Origin: Melittangium boletus DSM 14713
Lineage (GTDB): Bacteria > Myxococcota > Myxococcia > Myxococcales > Myxococcaceae
DNA: 64,000 nucleotides
Assembly (NCBI RefSeq): GCF_002305855.1
Contig: NZ_CP022163.1
Span: 3,906,292-3,970,291 of the forward strand
Direction: 5' to 3'
The notes below the pieces were generated by a model, which worked only from the letters and a program-made list of their open reading frames with translations, did not search any database and was not told the DNA's origin. Of the stretch, positions 45,299 through 54,000 are shown in pieces. Every line of letters starts with the position of its first letter. Within the stretch, counting starts at the first letter, position 1. A program made the position numbers and the translations under genes.

Positions 45299-46729
45299 TT
45301 ACCGCGTTGGCGGCGTGTGGCGAACCTGGATGCTTTTCCATCCTTGGGATTCGAATGTGACTCGGAGGAAATTCGCGAACTCCGCCTCGGCCACATGCCA
45401 GATGAGGGGGACGCCCAGCCGGGTGGAGATCCTCCACTGCCTTTCGGCTTGAATCATGAGGCCCCGGAAGCCCTTTCCATTCTGGAACCAAGGCTTTGCC
45501 TCGCCAGTCTTCTCCAAGAACTTCTTGTAGCTGCTGCCCTTGGCCTCCAAGAGTTCCACGCCGTTGAAGCCGTCGAACTCCACTTCACCCACCTTATACA
45601 CCCGCCACGCCGGCTGGCCCGTCACCTGCTCTTGGTAGTCCAGCGCCTCCGCCGACTCCGTCGTGGGCGTCTGGTGCACCCATCGTCCAGGGCCTGGACT
45701 GGCTCGAGCTCCCGCCGAGGTCGTTCCCCCTCCCGCCATGTGCAACACCGAGAGCGCTCCCGCTCCCAGGACCACCGTTCCCGCGCCCGCCACCGCCGCG
45801 CTCCGGCCCAGGACCAGTTCCCCCCGCGCCGTCAGTGACACCTCCATGCCCAGGCGCCCCAACCTTCCCGCCGCGGCCTCCCCGCCGCCCAACAGCATCA
45901 CCACATGCGTGGACAGCCTCGCCGCCTCCCGAATCTGATCCTCCCGAGGCAGTGCTCCATAGCGCTCGAAGTACTCGGGTGAAGCCGCGATGAGCGTCGC
46001 CACCGTTCTTGGCAAGTGCGCCAGGTCCTCCACCGTCCTGATGGGGTGGAGCACCGTGTGCGCCAGTGCCTGTGCCATCTCCCCCACCGCCTCCCCCGCT
46101 CCATCCAGCGCCGCGTTGAGCCAGTCCCTCCCCAGGCCCACCTCTCCCCACGGCGGCGTGTTCTCCCGGCGCATCACCTCGTTCACCGGGTAGAGCACGC
46201 CTCCGCTCGAAGAGTAGAAGTCCCCCACCACGAGGCGTCCCACCCGCCACTCGCCCTCCACCAGCGTCAGGCGCCCCATGCGGTGCAAGGGCGCGCCCGT
46301 GGGAGCCGCCACCAGATAGCCATCCGGTCGCACCACCACCACCAGGTCGAAGCGCCGCACCCTCCGGCACAGTTCCTCGGCGTCCACGCCTTCACCACTC
46401 GCCAGCACTTCGCCCAGGAGCCACGCGAGCACCCGACGTGGCGCGAAGCTCCGCTGCGTCACTCGCGCTCGCGCCACCCGGCCGAGCAGCGCACGGGCCT
46501 GCTCCACCGTGAGGGGCTGCTCCGGCGCATGCCATTCTTCCGGCTCGAGGCCACTCGCCCGCTGCACCGCGAGGAAGGCGTCCTGTCCATCCGAAAGGTC
46601 GTCTTCCCCTTGGAATCCTCCACCCCGTCCCAGGTCCGTCGTCGCGCATCCGCTCAACAGCACGAGCGCGACCACGCACCACGCGCTCAACGTGCGAGCA
46701 CGGCGCTCGACTCCGTTCCGACACGTCAT
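45299..46729 (-). CDS. Lipoprotein toxin with Tox-REase-5 domain
   Basis: 476 residues. The ATG at 46729 is preferred because GAGGAGG lies 9 bases upstream; the ATG at 46738 abuts it. Lipobox LVLLSGCATT. The middle has a hydrophobic Gly/Ala-rich region (about 320-345). The C-terminal Tox-REase-5 domain shows GQPAWRVYKVGEVEFDGFNG, LLEAKGSSY and MIQAERQW, with D, E and K of the nuclease core. It is presumably a DNase delivered between cells and is neutralised by the Imm52 protein encoded next. Confidence 0.8.
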   Translation of the reverse strand: MTCRNGVERRARTLSAWCVVALVLLSGCATTDLGRGGGFQGEDDLSDGQDAFLAVQRASGLEPEEWHAPEQPLTVEQARALLGRVARARVTQRSFAPRRVLAWLLGEVLASGEGVDAEELCRRVRRFDLVVVVRPDGYLVAAPTGAPLHRMGRLTLVEGEWRVGRLVVGDFYSSSGGVLYPVNEVMRRENTPPWGEVGLGRDWLNAALDGAGEAVGEMAQALAHTVLHPIRTVEDLAHLPRTVATLIAASPEYFERYGALPREDQIREAARLSTHVVMLLGGGEAAAGRLGRLGMEVSLTARGELVLGRSAAVAGAGTVVLGAGALSVLHMAGGGTTSAGARASPGPGRWVHQTPTTESAEALDYQEQVTGQPAWRVYKVGEVEFDGFNGVELLEAKGSSYKKFLEKTGEAKPWFQNGKGFRGLMIQAERQWRISTRLGVPLIWHVAEAEFANFLRVTFESQGWKSIQVRHTPPTR

Positions 46730-46893
46730 CCTGTTCATCCTCCTCACGGGCCGCATGGACTCCAAGGGCTCCAAGCCAAGACGGCAACCCTCTTCGCGGA
46801 ATTCGAGCCCAACGATGTGCGGCTGATTCCCGTGGACATCGCGGCGCAATCCGAACCTGGGGAGGGACTGTGGCCCTCACCATGCGGTCCACT

Positions 46894-46982
46894 CTACCGC
46901 GCGGAATGGGGATGCTCGACGGGTCCCGCCCGGACCAACAACTCACGCACGCGGGCCGTAAAGGCCACCTCCTCGGGGAGAC
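46894..46982 (-). pseudogene. Remnant of an Imm52 gene (3' end)
   Basis: In one frame this reads EEVAFTARVRELLVRAGPVE, then HPHSAR and a stop, matching the last 28 residues of the intact Imm52 protein encoded at 44555 (EHVAFTARVRELLDRAGLVE). Nothing of the rest is found upstream. It is a leftover of another toxin-immunity cassette. Confidence 0.8.
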
Positions 46983-47093
46983 CGCGCGTGGGGCACCGGC
47001 AGACCCTGACGGTCGGACTCTTTCTGGCGGGAGATTTGACACAGCATCGTTGGCGGTATTTTTAAGGGGTCGCCTTTTGCCAAGAGGTGACAT

Positions 47094-47240
47094 GTGAAGA
47101 AGATCCCCAAGAAGAAGTCCTCCAGTATGGACCTACGGCCTGTCGTGGCAGTGATCCTCGCGTTGCTCGCGAGCGGGCTGGTAGTCCACTGCGAGGGAAG
47201 CAACCTGCGCTTCGACCTTCGAGTCGGCCGAAGTGCCTAG
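47094..47240 (+). CDS. Small membrane peptide
   Basis: 48 residues: Lys-rich start (MKKIPKKKSS), one membrane span (RPVVAVILALLASGLVV) and a short tail with one Cys. The GTG start has AGAGGTG 5 bases upstream. A perfect TTGACA hexamer (47036-47041) with AT-rich TATTTTT near 47057-47063 lies upstream, though the 15-base spacing is short. A cytoplasmic-membrane peptide or uncleaved signal anchor; no family recognised. Confidence 0.45.
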   Translation: MKKIPKKKSSSMDLRPVVAVILALLASGLVVHCEGSNLRFDLRVGRSA

Positions 47241-47351
47241 CTCACGAGCGCGGGAGAGCTGAACGGAAACAAGGGGGGGGGACCACTCACAGTGGGTAGC
47301 GCCCCACGCCCCTCCGCAAGCAAGACCCTCGAAAGGCTCCAAGCGCGTAAC

Positions 47352-47537
47352 ATAACCGTTCACTGTCCTGGCTCGGTTGAGGAGGGGGACAGACGAGAAG
47401 TGGTAAGGCCATGATGTGCTTGACTTCCTGGAACGAGGCCCTCGCCGCGTACCGTCGCTGCTTGCAGGAACCTTCGCTCCTGCCTGCCACCCCCGTCCCT
47501 CCGGTTGCTCTCGCAGCCTGGGCCGGTGAACGGTCAC
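47352..47537. mobile_element. Internally deleted IS66-like relic (MITE-like)
   Basis: Ends ATAACCGTTCAC (47352) and GGTGAACGGTCAC (47525-47537) resemble the inverted repeats of the IS66 element at 31042. Next to the left end CTGGCTCGGTTGAGGAGG matches TTGGCTTGGTTGAAGAGG inside that IS; near the right end the complement AGGAGCGAAGG matches exactly. The transposase is gone; no target duplication remains. Confidence 0.55.
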
Positions 47538-47620
47538 TCGGAAAGAACAGCCAGAGGTAAGCGAGGCGCCAGAAGAAGGTATTCACTGGAGAAAACTCCT
47601 TATGAGTCACCGCGAGGGGC

Positions 47621-48019
47621 TCAGGTGTTGTCGCTTGAGATCACGTCAGCCATGCAGGCGTCGCAGACAGCCGCGTCGAAGGAGAAGGTCCAATGTGGGC
47701 CGCGTGATCCAGCACCATCACACATCACCAATTCATCACTCTTGAAGGTACGCGCGCATCCGAAGCAGATGAAGACACCTTCACCGCTCTTTCCCATCTC
47801 TACCATCGCGTCCACATCACAAGAGGGACAGGTGTGAAGAGGCCACGAGTCACCGTCTCTTGTCGTTTCGTACCGGCTGACGCCGAGAACATCCTGGATG
47901 TACCGGTCCGCGACATCACCTGCATCACCCGAGTAACCACAGCGACATCTGGGATCGTTGCCCTCCTCAAGGACCAGTGTGTTGTTTTTACATTTAGGAC
48001 ACTCTACGCGGGTGGACAT
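47621..48019 (-). CDS. Multi-zinc-ribbon protein
   Basis: 132 residues from the ATG at 48019 (AGAGGAA upstream). Four paired-Cys knuckles: CPKC (7-10) with CRC (25-27), CPSC (64-67), CFGC (85-88) and CDAC (119-122), suggesting two zinc ribbons. No DNA-binding or catalytic domain follows. Such proteins are often scaffold or nucleic-acid-binding. It stands alone between the IS66 relic and a lipoprotein gene; function not assigned. Confidence 0.7.
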   Translation of the reverse strand: MSTRVECPKCKNNTLVLEEGNDPRCRCGYSGDAGDVADRYIQDVLGVSRYETTRDGDSWPLHTCPSCDVDAMVEMGKSGEGVFICFGCARTFKSDELVMCDGAGSRGPHWTFSFDAAVCDACMADVISSDNT

Positions 48020-48245
48020 GGGTTCCTCTGGGTCAGCCAGAACGTGGGGGTTCGCCTCAACGGGGCAAACCCTGCTTCCACGTTGGACCCGGAGAACTCG
48101 CGCGCCAATACCTCGAAAGGGGTATGCGGTAGAGCAAGGGCACCAGAAGACCTGGAATGCCCCCCCTCTACCCGAGGACCACCTCCGGGGCCCCAACGGG
48201 GTCAAGGGGAGGGCACTGAGCTTGCTCCGATTACGTGGGGCAGGC

Positions 48246-49241
48246 TCAGACCTCGTAGCCGGTCTGCTCGAAGACGATGATCTTCTTGGACTGGGGGAAG
48301 AGGATGATGAAAAGGCGGAACCAGCCATGGGAGCCGGCGGCCACCAGGTGCGAGTGGTAGCGCGTGGCCACCTGCACCGTCTCCGAGCCATTGCCGTAGG
48401 CCGCGAGGATCTGCGGGTGCAGGGGCTCGAACTCCGGATACAGGTAGGCCCGGGCCTGGGAGTAGTTGCTCGCGACGGAGTCATCGGCGGCGTAGGCGGA
48501 GTACTCGCGCTGGGCCATCACCGCCCGGTCCGCCTGGGCGAGGGTGAGCGGCGTGGCGTACGGCCACGTGAAGTCGAAGCGGCGCAGCGAGCCCTCGGTC
48601 CAGGTCCGCGCGGCGTTGCCCGCCGCGAGCGTCGTCTCGAGCTGGGCGGTGACGTCCTGCTCGGACAGGGACGGCACGATGCCCGCCGTGTCGAGCGTCG
48701 CGACCGGCGCCGCAGGGCACGCGCCGCTCAGGCACGAGCTCTGGAGCCGGAACTGGTTGTCCGCCCCCACGCCCGCGCTCACCACCACCAGGTAATCTCC
48801 GGCCGGCAGGGACACCGAGTCGATCCGGCTCAGCTCGCCATAGCCCGCGTTGTCGTTCTGGGCGCGCGGCGAGGCGCCGTAGCTGCCGCTCGCGTCGCGG
48901 GGCCCGTACACCATGAGGCCCGTGTCCAGGTACATGGAGCTGCCCTCGTGCGTCACCTCGAAGCGGGCGGTGAGCGCGCCCGGCGCCGTCACCTTGAAGG
49001 CGTAGTACTGGGGGTTGTGGGTGAAGTACGTCCGCACGGAGCCGCCCAGGCTCAACGGGCCCAGGTAGGTGGTGCTGTCCAGGATGTTGCCGCTGGCCGG
49101 CCAGGGCGGTGCGTACAGCACCGCCCGCGTGCCCTGGCCCAACGCCTCGGCGGGCGTGCCGCCTCCGGTCGCGTTCCCACACGCGGCCAGCACGGCCAAC
49201 GGCAGCAAACCAGACACCTTCATCAGCGCACGACGCATCAT
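48246..49241 (-). CDS. Lipoprotein with PPC-like beta domain
   Basis: 331 residues from the ATG at 49241. Good lipobox VLAACGN at about 17-23. Residues about 40-170 look like a bacterial pre-peptidase (PPC) beta-sandwich: YYAFKVTAPGALTARFEVTH, DSVSLPAGDYLVVVSAG. A C-terminal part of about 150 residues (with HSHLVAAGSHGWFRLFIILF) is unrecognised. It is probably a surface lipoprotein. No neighbours suggest its role. Confidence 0.7.
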   Translation of the reverse strand: MMRRALMKVSGLLPLAVLAACGNATGGGTPAEALGQGTRAVLYAPPWPASGNILDSTTYLGPLSLGGSVRTYFTHNPQYYAFKVTAPGALTARFEVTHEGSSMYLDTGLMVYGPRDASGSYGASPRAQNDNAGYGELSRIDSVSLPAGDYLVVVSAGVGADNQFRLQSSCLSGACPAAPVATLDTAGIVPSLSEQDVTAQLETTLAAGNAARTWTEGSLRRFDFTWPYATPLTLAQADRAVMAQREYSAYAADDSVASNYSQARAYLYPEFEPLHPQILAAYGNGSETVQVATRYHSHLVAAGSHGWFRLFIILFPQSKKIIVFEQTGYEV

Positions 49242-49373
49242 GCTCTCAGCCTCGCAACGGGAAGTGGAGCGCCCGTGTTGCCACGGCCAATTCCAGGATT
49301 CAAGCAACAACCAGATTTTCCGTCATTCCTGGAAGGTGCTCGTCCCCGCTGACATGTCACCTTGCCGGGGGCC

Positions 49374-50459
49374 TCACGAATCGCGAAGGGCCAGCGCCAT
49401 GAGCCTCTTGAGGTTGTACGCCCCCAGCTTGTTGCACGCGCTCTCGATGTGCTGCTTCACCGTGTTCAGCTTGATCTCCAGCTCTTCGGCGATGGACTGG
49501 TAGTCCCAGAAGAGGAAGGCCAGGGACACCACCTCCGTCTCCTTCGGCGAGAGCTTTCCTCGCCAGCTCCTGGGAAAGGGGATGGAGAGCCGACGCTCCT
49601 CCAACTGGATGAGCCAGGAGCGCGCCTCTCCGCCCAACGTGGGCAGGGGCTCGAAGGTCACCTTCAAGTCCTTGTCCGTGTCCCGTTTGATCCACACCAG
49701 GGGCCCGTCGTCGAGGCCTCCCCCGCGCTTGGCCAGGCAAGCCAACCGGGTCCGAAACTCCTGGGGAATGCCCGCCACCCGCTCCGAGGGAGGGAACCAC
49801 TCCTCCAACAACGCCGTGGCCGACGCCGTCGGTGTCCAGTCGTCCAGACCCGTGCCCCTCACGAGGATGACGGCGCCCTGGCGCTCGGCCACCGCGCGCA
49901 GGAGCGCGGCATGGGTCCGCGTCTCTCCGAACGTCCGGCAGTGGCCGATGGCCCTCGCCAGCCGGGGCGTCAGCCATTGCAGGAGCGCCTGATGGTGTTG
50001 GGAGAAGGGCCGGCGTCGGGCCCGATAGAACGTCAAGCCGCCGTGCCACTCAGGACTCACCCAGAGCGAGACGGACATGCAGTGCTCGATGGGCTGGCCC
50101 AGCTCGCGCAACCGTTCATACATGGGATTGCGGATCAACGCGTCGCGCGGCACCATCTGTGAGTCCCGCAGGGCCTGGTTGGGAAGGCGCGTCGTGCTGC
50201 TCCGGACGAAGTCATGCGGCGCCACCTCCGGATAGTGCTGGAAGAACGAGGAAGACAGTCCAAAGGGTACCCAGTCGTACCCCAAGGCATCGCCCGGCCG
50301 GGAGACACACAACGCCAGGGCTTCCATCGGGATCAACTGACTCAGCCGCTCCCGCGCGTTGGAGAACATCGTCTCGAGTTCCAGGGAGCTGCCGAAGTCA
50401 TCGACGACGCCGAGGGCGAGTTTCTGCTCCTCCGGCTTGAAGCGCGACCAGGGATCCAT
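49374..50459 (-). CDS. LuxR-family transcriptional regulator
   Basis: 361 residues. N-terminal sensor part with GAF-like features (about 1-190, SLELETMFSNARERLSQLIP), C-terminal LuxR HTH: LSPKETEVVSLAFLF, YQSIAEELEIKLNTVKQHIE, NLKRLMALAL. There is no phosphoreceiver domain and no clear autoinducer pocket. GGAGGGG precedes the ATG. The alpha/beta-hydrolase gene at 50541 lies upstream on the same strand, 81 bases away, and may be co-transcribed. Confidence 0.87.
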   Translation of the reverse strand: MDPWSRFKPEEQKLALGVVDDFGSSLELETMFSNARERLSQLIPMEALALCVSRPGDALGYDWVPFGLSSSFFQHYPEVAPHDFVRSSTTRLPNQALRDSQMVPRDALIRNPMYERLRELGQPIEHCMSVSLWVSPEWHGGLTFYRARRRPFSQHHQALLQWLTPRLARAIGHCRTFGETRTHAALLRAVAERQGAVILVRGTGLDDWTPTASATALLEEWFPPSERVAGIPQEFRTRLACLAKRGGGLDDGPLVWIKRDTDKDLKVTFEPLPTLGGEARSWLIQLEERRLSIPFPRSWRGKLSPKETEVVSLAFLFWDYQSIAEELEIKLNTVKQHIESACNKLGAYNLKRLMALALRDS

Positions 50460-50540
50460 GGGCAGCCCCTCCAGGGTTCACGGTTCGTATGACCCGGCAC
50501 TCCCGGAGTATTCCACACGTGCACGCCCGTGGGGGCGGGG

Positions 50541-51434
50541 CTACCAGCACTTCGCGGCGAACGCGGCCAGCTCCCGGTTGAAGCGCCGGTCGTCTTCCCA
50601 GAAGGGGGAGTGGCCCGTGTCCCGGTAGAGTGACACGCGGGCGTGGGGCAGGAGCGAGGCGATGTGCAGGCCCGAGGCGGGCAGCACCACCCGGTCCTCC
50701 AGGCCATGGGACACGAGCACCGGCACCGACAGCTCCCGGAGCACGTCGTCGTTGTCCTGGGAGCGCGAGCCCAGGCCCTCGCGCACGTGGGCGGGCACGC
50801 GCGAGGTGTAGGCCATCACCGCGCGGCGCGTCTCGGGCGTCTCGGGCGCGTGGTGCAGCAGGGAGACGAAGGACTCGAGCGCGGCGTGGCCCGGCACCGC
50901 GTCCGGGGAGAAGAGTCCGGGGATGAGCGCCAGCATCTCCGGCGCGAGCAGTCCGAAGGCCTCCTCCGTGCCGCTCTTCACCATGGCGCCCACGAAGTTC
51001 ACCCCGGCCACGTGCCGCTCGCCGTAGTGGCGCAGGTAGTCCGCGACGACCATGCCCCCGTAGCTCCAGGCCACCAGCAGCACCTGCTCCAGGCCCAGCC
51101 CGGAGATGACGGCCTGGACGTCATCGGCCCACAGCCGTCCGTCGCCGTAGGCGCCCCGGGGCGAGTCCGAGTCCCCATGGCCGCGCAGGTCCATCGCCAC
51201 CAGCCGGAAGCCCAGGCCCAGGGCGCTGTGGAGCTGGCGCCGCCATGCCTGGTGGGACTGCGAGAAGCCATGCAGGAAGAACAGGGGCGGCCCCTCCGGG
51301 TCTCCCATGTCCCTCACCCGCAGGGTGACGCCCCCCCCGCCCATCAGGGTGTGCACCCGGCTGGAGATGGGCTCGCAGAAGGGCCGCGCGTCCTGGGAAG
51401 CGGTCCGCATGGAGAGGGGGGAGAGGGGGTTCAT
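50541..51434 (-). CDS. Alpha/beta-hydrolase
   Basis: 297 residues, no signal. Oxyanion motif FFLHGFSQSH, nucleophile elbow AWSYGG (Ala in the first position instead of Gly), acid in HGLEDRVV and His in DTGHSPF; a lid domain between. Resembles epoxide-hydrolase or haloperoxidase-like enzymes. Substrate unknown. The first about 25 residues are variable, so the start could be later (a second Met at residue 9). Confidence 0.85.
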   Translation of the reverse strand: MNPLSPLSMRTASQDARPFCEPISSRVHTLMGGGGVTLRVRDMGDPEGPPLFFLHGFSQSHQAWRRQLHSALGLGFRLVAMDLRGHGDSDSPRGAYGDGRLWADDVQAVISGLGLEQVLLVAWSYGGMVVADYLRHYGERHVAGVNFVGAMVKSGTEEAFGLLAPEMLALIPGLFSPDAVPGHAALESFVSLLHHAPETPETRRAVMAYTSRVPAHVREGLGSRSQDNDDVLRELSVPVLVSHGLEDRVVLPASGLHIASLLPHARVSLYRDTGHSPFWEDDRRFNRELAAFAAKCW

Positions 51435-51654
51435 GAAGGGTCCGGTTCGTCACGAGAGAGGTGCGAGTCGTCAGCGGAAGGAGTAGTCATCCCTCCTCGG
51501 GGGGAAAGACCCCGGGGCTCCGTAGTGTGAGACACCCGGGAGCGTCGCGCGCTTCGAGCGTCCTCGGGTGAACACCCGCTCGTCCTGGGGCGGAGCGGGC
51601 GCGGGGCGGTGTTAATCCGAAGGCCTTTTCCGTGGGGATTGGGAGTCCGTGCAC

Positions 51655-53448
51655 ATGAAACGTTTCTTCATCGGTCTGCTCGCGGTGGTGGGGGCCATGA
51701 CGATCCTCTTCGTCGGGGCCGTGGTGGGACTCGCCTTCCTGGGCGCGTCGAGCAAGCCGGGGGTGCCCGGGGCGGTGGTGCTCGAGCTGGACTTGAGCGA
51801 GCCGCTCGCCGAGCACGTGGCGCAGGAGTCGCTGGCGAGCGCGTTGCAGGGGGACAAGCCCACGGTGCGCGACGTGGTGGACGCGCTGGAGAAGGCGGGA
51901 GGGGACTCGCGCGTCAAGTCGCTGGTGGTGAAGCTGGGTGGCAGCCCGGGCAGCGTGGCGGTGGTGCAGGAGCTGCGCGACGCGGTGAAGGCGTTTCGCG
52001 CCAAGGGCAAGAAGGCCGTGGCGTACGCCGACACCTTCGGCGAGGACAGCAGCGGCACGGGCGCGTACTACCTGGCCGCGGCGTTCGACGCCGTCTACGT
52101 GCAGCCCTCGGGGGACCTGTCGGTGACGGGGGTGGGCACGGAGACGCCCTTCTTCCGCGACGCGATGGCGAAGTTCGGCGTCAAGCCGCAGATGGGCAAG
52201 CGCTACGAGTACAAGGCGGCCGTCAACAGCTACACCGAGCAGACGTACACGGAGCCGCACCGCGAGGAGCTGGAGCGCTACCTGACGAGCGTGGTGGAGC
52301 AGATGGCGGCGGGGGTGGCGGAGGATCGCGGCCTGAGCGCCGAGCAGGTGCGCGCCGCCATCGACGAGGCGCCGCTCCTGGCCACGCGGGCGCTGGAGCT
52401 CAAGCTGGTGGACGGGCTGCTCTACCGCGACGAGGTGTACGCGAAGGTGAAGGCGGAGGCGGGCGAGGGGGCGAAGCTGCTCTTCCTGGAGAAGTACCTG
52501 GAGCGCGCGGGGCGGCCGAACACGCAGGGCCCGGTGGTGGCGCTCATCTACGGCACGGGGGCCATCTCCCGGGGCAAGAGCAGCGGGGGCAATCCCGTGT
52601 CGGGCGAGGCGGGCATGGGCGGCGACACGGTGGCCGCGGCGTTGCGCAAGGCGGTGGAGGACGAGCGCGTGAAGGCCATCCTCTTCCGGGTGGACAGCCC
52701 CGGAGGCAGCTACGTGGCGAGCGACACGGTGCGCCGCGAGGTGAAGCGCGCGCGGGAGCAGGGCAAGCCCGTCATCGTCTCCATGGGCACGTACGCGGCG
52801 AGCGGCGGCTACTTCGTCTCCATGGACGCGGACAAGATCGTCGCCCAGCCGGGCACGTTGACGGGCAGCATCGGCGTGTACAGCGGCAAGCTGGTGACGC
52901 AGGAGGCATGGGCGAAGCTGGGGGTGAGCTGGGAGCCGCTGGGCGTGGGCAAGAACGCCACCATGTACGCCAGCTCGCGGGAGTTCACCCCCGAGCAGCT
53001 CGCCAAGAACGAGGCCTTCCTGGACCGGGTGTACGAGGACTTCACGGCCAAGGTGGCCGAGGGCCGGCACCTGCCGCTGGAGAAGGTGCGCGAGGTGGCC
53101 AAGGGCCGCATCTGGTCCGGCGCGGACGCCAAGGAGCGGGGCCTGGTGGACGAGCTGGGGGGCTTCCCGGTGGCGCTGCGGCTCGCGCGCGAGGCGGCGA
53201 AGCTGGAGGGCGAGGTGCGCGTGGAGCTCTTCCCGAAGAAGAAGGGCACGGCGGAGGTGGTGGCGGAGCTGTTGGGCAACGACCACGGGGACAACAGCGA
53301 CGACGTGGAGGCGGCCGTGGCGGTGTGGGCCCCCTGGAGGGCGCTGGCCGCGCGGACCCAGGCCCTCCACCGGCTGGGCGTCCAGTTGGGCCTGGTGGGC
53401 GAGCGCCAGCGGGTGCTCTCCGCGCCGGTGCCGGACACCACCTGGTAG
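51655..53448 (+). CDS. sppA: Signal peptide peptidase SppA, 67K type
   Basis: 597 residues. N-terminal membrane anchor (FFIGLLAVVGAMTILFVGAV), two S49 domains. Lys nucleophile-activator in KRYEYKAAVNSYTEQTYT, Ser nucleophile in TYAASGGYFVSMDADKI; both E. coli-like. It digests cleaved signal peptides in the inner membrane. The ATG at 51655 is chosen; a GTG two codons earlier is possible. Convergent with the SecB-like gene across a hairpin. Confidence 0.92.
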   Translation: MKRFFIGLLAVVGAMTILFVGAVVGLAFLGASSKPGVPGAVVLELDLSEPLAEHVAQESLASALQGDKPTVRDVVDALEKAGGDSRVKSLVVKLGGSPGSVAVVQELRDAVKAFRAKGKKAVAYADTFGEDSSGTGAYYLAAAFDAVYVQPSGDLSVTGVGTETPFFRDAMAKFGVKPQMGKRYEYKAAVNSYTEQTYTEPHREELERYLTSVVEQMAAGVAEDRGLSAEQVRAAIDEAPLLATRALELKLVDGLLYRDEVYAKVKAEAGEGAKLLFLEKYLERAGRPNTQGPVVALIYGTGAISRGKSSGGNPVSGEAGMGGDTVAAALRKAVEDERVKAILFRVDSPGGSYVASDTVRREVKRAREQGKPVIVSMGTYAASGGYFVSMDADKIVAQPGTLTGSIGVYSGKLVTQEAWAKLGVSWEPLGVGKNATMYASSREFTPEQLAKNEAFLDRVYEDFTAKVAEGRHLPLEKVREVAKGRIWSGADAKERGLVDELGGFPVALRLAREAAKLEGEVRVELFPKKKGTAEVVAELLGNDHGDNSDDVEAAVAVWAPWRALAARTQALHRLGVQLGLVGERQRVLSAPVPDTTW

Positions 53449-53473
53449 CGCGCGGCCGTCGACCGTTGACCAC

Positions 53474-53502
53474 CCCCCTACCGCGGACAGCCGCGGTGGG
53501 GG
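53474..53502. terminator. Hairpin between the convergent sppA and secB-like genes
   Basis: CCCCC plus ACCGCGG pairs with CCGCGGT plus GGGGG over 12 bases with a one-base bulge and the loop ACAG. No T-run; it may end transcripts from both sides. Confidence 0.5.
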
Positions 53503-53517
53503 CGGGCTCGGCCCAAC

Positions 53518-54000
53518 TCAGTTTCTTTGGGCCGTCCTCCCCACATCGGGCTCCGCGTGAACCGACAAGACGCGGAAGGGGGGCAGGACAATGACCGGAA
53601 TGGCGAGTTGAGCACACGCCTGTTGGACATATGCCCGGACATAGGGCCACAAATGCACCATGCCGTTGGATTCGGCGAAGGCACTGAGCACCTCCGCGGA
53701 GGGCATGGATGAGGGCGCCACCTGATAGATGGCGCCCACCCGGTAATTCAATTCCAGGAAGTTTTGAGGCTCCTCCGAAAGGGTCCTCGCGGTCACCTTG
53801 AACTGGCCTTCCACCAGGAAGCCGTTATCCAAAGTCGCCGAACGAACCTGCGAATCGATCTCCGCGTGCATCTCTTGAATCGTCTCGGGCGCCTGCGCGA
53901 AGAGTCGGGCTCCGAACTCCACGGTCCGAATGTCCGCGAGTCTCACGAGCCGCGCCAGGTCCGCCACGGCTTGCGATACCTCCTTTGAAAAAGTGCTCAT
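53518..54000 (-). CDS. SecB-like chaperone of a toxin-antitoxin-chaperone system
   Basis: 160 residues. The SecB core is recognisable: NFLELNYRVGAIYQVAP and FAESNGMVHLWPYVRAYVQQ, ending in VIVLPPFRVLS, as in SecB (NLWPYLRE and LPPF). It is encoded at the end of an operon after an MqsA-like antitoxin, with a 4-base ATGA overlap. In TAC systems the solitary SecB-like chaperone protects the antitoxin from degradation. The genuine secB of this genome is presumably elsewhere. Confidence 0.83.
   Translation of the reverse strand: MSTFSKEVSQAVADLARLVRLADIRTVEFGARLFAQAPETIQEMHAEIDSQVRSATLDNGFLVEGQFKVTARTLSEEPQNFLELNYRVGAIYQVAPSSMPSAEVLSAFAESNGMVHLWPYVRAYVQQACAQLAIPVIVLPPFRVLSVHAEPDVGRTAQRN

Noticed and set aside
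46870..47203. Short frames around the Imm52 remnant
   Set aside because: They read across the pseudogene in other frames; only the 47094 ORF has a start, ribosome site and sensible peptide.
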